Shown one piece after another: positions 61,105-64,000 of a stretch of 64,000 nucleotides of DNA; position 1 is the stretch's first letter; every line of letters starts with the position of its first letter. A program made the position numbers and the translations under genes. Below the pieces are notes generated by a model, which made no database searches, was not told the origin of the DNA, and saw only the letters and a program-made list of their open reading frames with translations. Location: contig NZ_NIWU01000004.1 in assembly GCF_002236105.1 (NCBI RefSeq), positions 248,001 to 312,000 of the forward strand, written 5' to 3'. This DNA comes from Pseudomonas umsongensis (GTDB taxonomy: Bacteria; Pseudomonadota; Gammaproteobacteria; Pseudomonadales; Pseudomonadaceae).

Positions 61105-62787
61105 ATGCGCGATAAACCTGCGAGGGAGTCACTACCCACCCCCGCCAAGTTCATCAACGCACAAAGTGCGATTACCGGCCTGCGTGGCCGGGATCTGGTT
61201 TCGACTTTGCGCAGTGTCGCCGCCCATGGCCTGCGCCACCCCGTGCACACCGCGCGACACGCCTTGAAACTGGGTGGTCAACTGGGACGCGTGTTGCTGG
61301 GCGACACCCTGCATCCCACCAACCCGCAAGACCGTCGCTTCGACGATCCGGCGTGGAGTCTCAATCCCTTTTATCGTCGCAGCCTGCAGGCGTACCTGAG
61401 CTGGCAGAAGCAGGTCAAGAGCTGGATCGACGAAAGCAACATGAGCCCGGATGACCGCGCCCGTGCGCACTTCGCGTTCGCCCTGCTCAACGATGCCGTG
61501 TCGCCGTCCAACAGCCTGCTCAATCCGCTGGCGATCAAGGAAATCTTCAACTCCGGCGGCAACAGCCTGGTGCGCGGGATCGGCCATCTGGTCGATGACC
61601 TCTTGCACAACGATGGCTTGCCCCGGCAAGTCACCAGGCATGCATTCGAGGTTGGCAAGACCGTCGCCACCACCACCGGCGCCGTGGTGTTTCGCAACGA
61701 GCTGCTGGAGCTGATCCAATACAAGCCGATGAGCGAAAAGCAGTATTCCAAACCGCTGCTGGTGGTGCCGCCACAGATCAACAAGTACTACATTTTTGAC
61801 CTCAGCCCCCATAACAGCTTCGTCCAGTTCGCGCTCAAGAACGGCCTGCAAACCTTCGTCATCAGCTGGCGCAATCCGGATGTACGTCACCGCGAATGGG
61901 GCCTGTCGACCTACGTCGAAGCGGTGGAAGAAGCCATGAATGTCTGCCGGGCAATCACCGGCGCGCGCGAGGTCAACCTGATGGGCGCCTGCGCTGGCGG
62001 GCTGACCATTGCTGCCCTGCAGGGCCACTTGCAAGCCAAGCGACAGCTGCGCCGCATCTCCAGCGCGACGTACCTGGTGAGCCTGCTCGACAGCCAACTG
62101 GACAGCCCGGCCACACTCTTCGCCGACGAACAGACCCTGGAGGCGGCCAAGCGCCGCTCCTACCAGAAAGGTGTGCTGGAAGGCCGCGACATGGCCAAGG
62201 TTTTCGCCTGGATGCGCCCCAACGATTTGATCTGGAGCTACTTCGTCAACAATTACCTGATGGGCAAGGAGCCGCCGGCGTTCGACATTCTCTACTGGAA
62301 CAATGACAACACACGCCTGCCGGCCGCCCTGCATGGTGACTTGCTGGACTTCTTCAAGCACAACCCGCTGAGCCATCCGGGTGGCCTGGAAGTGTGCGGC
62401 ACCCCGATCGACTTGCAAAAGGTCACCGTCGACAGTTTCAGCGTGGCCGGCATCAACGATCACATCACGCCGTGGGACGCGGTGTATCGCTCAACCCTGT
62501 TGCTCGGTGGCGAGCGTCGCTTTGTCCTGGCCAACAGCGGTCATGTGCAGAGCATTCTCAACCCGCCGAACAATCCGAAAGCCAACTACCTCGAAGGTGC
62601 AAAACTAAGCAGCGACCCCAGGGCCTGGTACTACGACGCCAAGCCCGTCGACGGTAGCTGGTGGACGCAATGGCTGGGCTGGATTCAGGAGCGCTCGGGC
62701 GCGCAAAAAGAAACCCACATGGCCCTCGGCAATCAGAATTATCCACCGATGGAGGCGGCGCCCGGGACTTACGTGCGCGTGCGCTGA
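61105..62787 (+). CDS. phaC2: Class II PHA synthase 2
   Basis: The 560-residue paralogue of PhaC1 has GACAGG with Cys296, GINDHITPW with the catalytic Asp, and NSGHVQSILNPP with the His. It shares long identical blocks with PhaC1, such as KVFAWMRPNDLIW, and probably arose by duplication. AGGAG lies upstream of the ATG at 61105. It is followed by phaD. Confidence 0.97.
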   Translation: MRDKPARESLPTPAKFINAQSAITGLRGRDLVSTLRSVAAHGLRHPVHTARHALKLGGQLGRVLLGDTLHPTNPQDRRFDDPAWSLNPFYRRSLQAYLSWQKQVKSWIDESNMSPDDRARAHFAFALLNDAVSPSNSLLNPLAIKEIFNSGGNSLVRGIGHLVDDLLHNDGLPRQVTRHAFEVGKTVATTTGAVVFRNELLELIQYKPMSEKQYSKPLLVVPPQINKYYIFDLSPHNSFVQFALKNGLQTFVISWRNPDVRHREWGLSTYVEAVEEAMNVCRAITGAREVNLMGACAGGLTIAALQGHLQAKRQLRRISSATYLVSLLDSQLDSPATLFADEQTLEAAKRRSYQKGVLEGRDMAKVFAWMRPNDLIWSYFVNNYLMGKEPPAFDILYWNNDNTRLPAALHGDLLDFFKHNPLSHPGGLEVCGTPIDLQKVTVDSFSVAGINDHITPWDAVYRSTLLLGGERRFVLANSGHVQSILNPPNNPKANYLEGAKLSSDPRAWYYDAKPVDGSWWTQWLGWIQERSGAQKETHMALGNQNYPPMEAAPGTYVRVR

Positions 62788-62844
62788 TGTTCAACGACCG
62801 CGGCCTTTAACGGCCGTGGCATGACCCGATCATAAGAAGACTGG

Positions 62845-63462
62845 ATGAAAACCCGCGAACGGATACTCGAATGTGCCCTGCAGTTGTTCAATGAGAAGGG
62901 CGAACCGAATGTTTCCACCATGGAAGTCGCCAACGAAATGGGCATCAGCCCGGGCAATCTGTATTACCACTTCCACGGCAAGGAGCCGCTGATTCTCGGC
63001 CTGTTCGAACGTTTCCAGGCCGAACTGTCCCCGTTGCTCGATCCTCCGGCCGACGTCGAACTGGCTCCTGAGGATTACTGGCTGTTCCTGCACCTGATCG
63101 TCGAGCGCCTGTCACACTATCGCTTCCTGTTCCAGGACCTGTCGAATCTGGCCGGGCGCCTGCCGAAACTGGCCAAGGGTATTCGCAACTTGCTCAATGC
63201 GCTCAAGCGCACACTGGCGTCGCTGCTGGCTCGACTGAAGGCCTTGGGGCAATTGGTCAGCGACACCCAGGCGCTGGGGCAATTGGTGGAGCAGATCACC
63301 CTGACGCTGCTGTTCTCACTGGACTATCAGCGGATTCTGGGCCGTGAAGGCGAAGTTCGGTTGGTGGTCTACCAGATCATGATGCTGGTGGCGCCGCATC
63401 TGTTGCCCTCGATCAAGGCGGCGACTGAGCAGATGGCGATGCAGTACCTGGAGGAGCATTAA
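62845..63462 (+). CDS. phaD: TetR-family regulator PhaD
   Basis: The 205-residue protein has an N-terminal helix-turn-helix (RILECALQLFNEKGEPNVST then EVANEMGISPGNLYYHF) typical of TetR regulators and a helical ligand-binding domain. In Pseudomonas PhaD activates the phaC1 and phaI promoters. It ends the operon 9 bases before a REP-like pair. Confidence 0.93.
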   Translation: MKTRERILECALQLFNEKGEPNVSTMEVANEMGISPGNLYYHFHGKEPLILGLFERFQAELSPLLDPPADVELAPEDYWLFLHLIVERLSHYRFLFQDLSNLAGRLPKLAKGIRNLLNALKRTLASLLARLKALGQLVSDTQALGQLVEQITLTLLFSLDYQRILGREGEVRLVVYQIMMLVAPHLLPSIKAATEQMAMQYLEEH

Positions 63463-63470
63463 GATCAAAA

Positions 63471-63538
63471 GATCGCAGCCTGCGGCAGCTCCTACATTGG
63501 ATCGCATTGACCTGTAGGAGCTGCCGCAGGCTGCGATC
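63471..63538. repeat. REP-like inverted pair after phaD
   Basis: The arms GATCGCAGCCTGCGGCAGCT and AGCTGCCGCAGGCTGCGATC are complementary over 25 bases with a spacer of 18. This GTAGGAGCTGCCGCAGGC variant is distinct from the GCGAGC type elsewhere in the window. Confidence 0.88.
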
Positions 63539-63553
63539 TATTCAAGCCTCAAA

Positions 63554-63590
63554 CAAAAACGCCCGACCTTGGCAGGCCGGGCGTTTTTTT
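63554..63590. terminator. Bidirectional terminator between phaD and phaF
   Basis: AACGCCCG and CGGGCGTT, extended by CCT/AGG, form a GC-rich stem, with A-run at the left and a run of seven T at the right. It lies between two convergent genes and can serve both. Confidence 0.88.
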
Positions 63591-63603
63591 GAGCCCTGAA
63601 CTA

Positions 63604-64000
63604 TCAGGACTGACTGGTTGGCGTCGATGGAGCTGACGCGGCAGTCTGGGTTACAGCAGGGGTCGGCGCGGAAGCGGAGTTCGAAGTGCTTGCCACAGCT
63701 GCCGAAGTCACCGGAGTTGCCGGTTTGGCGGTAGCCTCTGCTGGTTTGGCTGCGGCAGCTTTCGGAGCCGCCGGTTTTTTCACTGCTGGTTTCTTCGCTG
63801 CAGCAGGTTTTGCCGCTGGCTTGGCTGCCGGTTTAGCGGCAGCGGTTTTCGCTGCAGGCTTGGCGGCGGTTTTAGCAGCTGCCGGTTTGGCCGCTGATTT
63901 TGCAGCTGGCTTGGCGGCGGCTGGCTTGGCGGCAGCAGTTTTTGCAGCCGGTTTGGCCGCCGCTTTGGCCAATGGCTTGGCTGCGGTTTTGGCAGCCGGT
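63604..64000 (-). CDS. phaF: PHA granule-associated protein PhaF, C-terminal part
   Basis: The frame is open from the right edge to the stop at 63604 and is partial: the N-terminal phasin domain lies outside. The visible 131 residues are Ala/Lys/Pro-rich with AAKPAAK and AAAKP repeats, the histone-like tail that binds DNA, followed by a Ser/Thr/Ala end (TPTSQS). It would bind granules and help to partition them at cell division. The convergent position next to phaC1ZC2D is standard; phaI should lie beyond the edge. Confidence 0.92.
   Translation of the reverse strand, partial: PAAKTAAKPLAKAAAKPAAKTAAAKPAAAKPAAKSAAKPAAAKTAAKPAAKTAAAKPAAKPAAKPAAAKKPAVKKPAAPKAAAAKPAEATAKPATPVTSAAVASTSNSASAPTPAVTQTAASAPSTPTSQS

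Noticed and set aside
61132..62463. A 443-codon open frame antisense to phaC2
   Set aside because: A similar antisense frame lies opposite phaC1, as expected from duplicated sense sequence. No family motif is visible.
63750..64000. CRISPR-like tandem repeats
   Set aside because: The repeats are coding AAKP units in one frame without unique spacers of constant length.
1..64000. tRNA, rRNA, prophage or insertion sequence
   Set aside because: No cloverleaf, rRNA-like stretch, integrase or transposase gene was found; all gaps are short and explained by promoters, terminators or REP elements.

Overview
The window is a piece of a Pseudomonas chromosome, most likely from the P. fluorescens group. 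The evidence is a GC-rich codon pattern, a gene order from hemE to phaF that I recognise from Pseudomonas (hemE, gltD, gltB, damX-like, aroB, aroK, pilQPONM, ponA, maeB, rpmE, priA, argS, SPOR protein, hslVU, DUF971, phaC1-phaZ-phaC2-phaD, phaF), class II PHA synthases, and many REP-type palindromes typical of these genomes. No phage, insertion sequence, CRISPR array, tRNA or rRNA was seen.

Region 1 (1-16193, + strand) is a tightly packed operon of about 18 genes. It resembles an aryl polyene (ape/xanthomonadin-like) pathway: two acyl carrier proteins, an adenylation enzyme fused to a hotdog dehydratase, a separate dehydratase, a ketoreductase, two ketosynthases, a thioesterase, a glycosyltransferase, two acyltransferases, an MIO-type aromatic amino acid ammonia-lyase, a LolA-like carrier, an MMPL exporter, a DUF3261-type lipoprotein, an antiporter-like membrane protein and a halogenase-like flavoprotein. 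The inferred logic is: the lyase makes an aryl acrylate starter, the ligase loads it on an ACP, the KS/KR/DH enzymes extend it to a conjugated polyene, and the acyltransferases, glycosyltransferase and exporters anchor and deliver the pigment lipid to the outer membrane. The left end of the operon lies outside the window.

Region 2 (16331-18633) is a LysR regulator divergent from an MFS transporter. Region 3 (18626-29566, - strand) is a complete eleven-gene type II secretion operon, gspC to gspM, with a GbpA-like chitin-active LPMO just upstream that is a likely substrate.

Region 4 (29801-45626, - strand) holds housekeeping genes: hemE, gltBD (glutamate synthase), a DamX-like SPOR protein, aroB and aroK (shikimate pathway), and pilMNOPQ (type IV pilus alignment complex and secretin). 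Region 5 (45841-57532) has ponA, maeB, rpmE, priA, argS, an FtsN-like SPOR protein and the HslVU protease. Region 6 (57648-64000) is a DUF971 gene and the medium-chain PHA locus phaC1ZC2D, converging on phaF, whose 5' part is cut by the right edge.

REP-type inverted pairs sit in eight places, one of them inside the signal-peptide region of the LolA-like gene. A ninth, unrelated nested palindrome lies upstream of hslV. Several genes appear to use TTG or GTG starts (pilM, ponA, priA, the argS-linked SPOR gene, hslV, the MFS gene).
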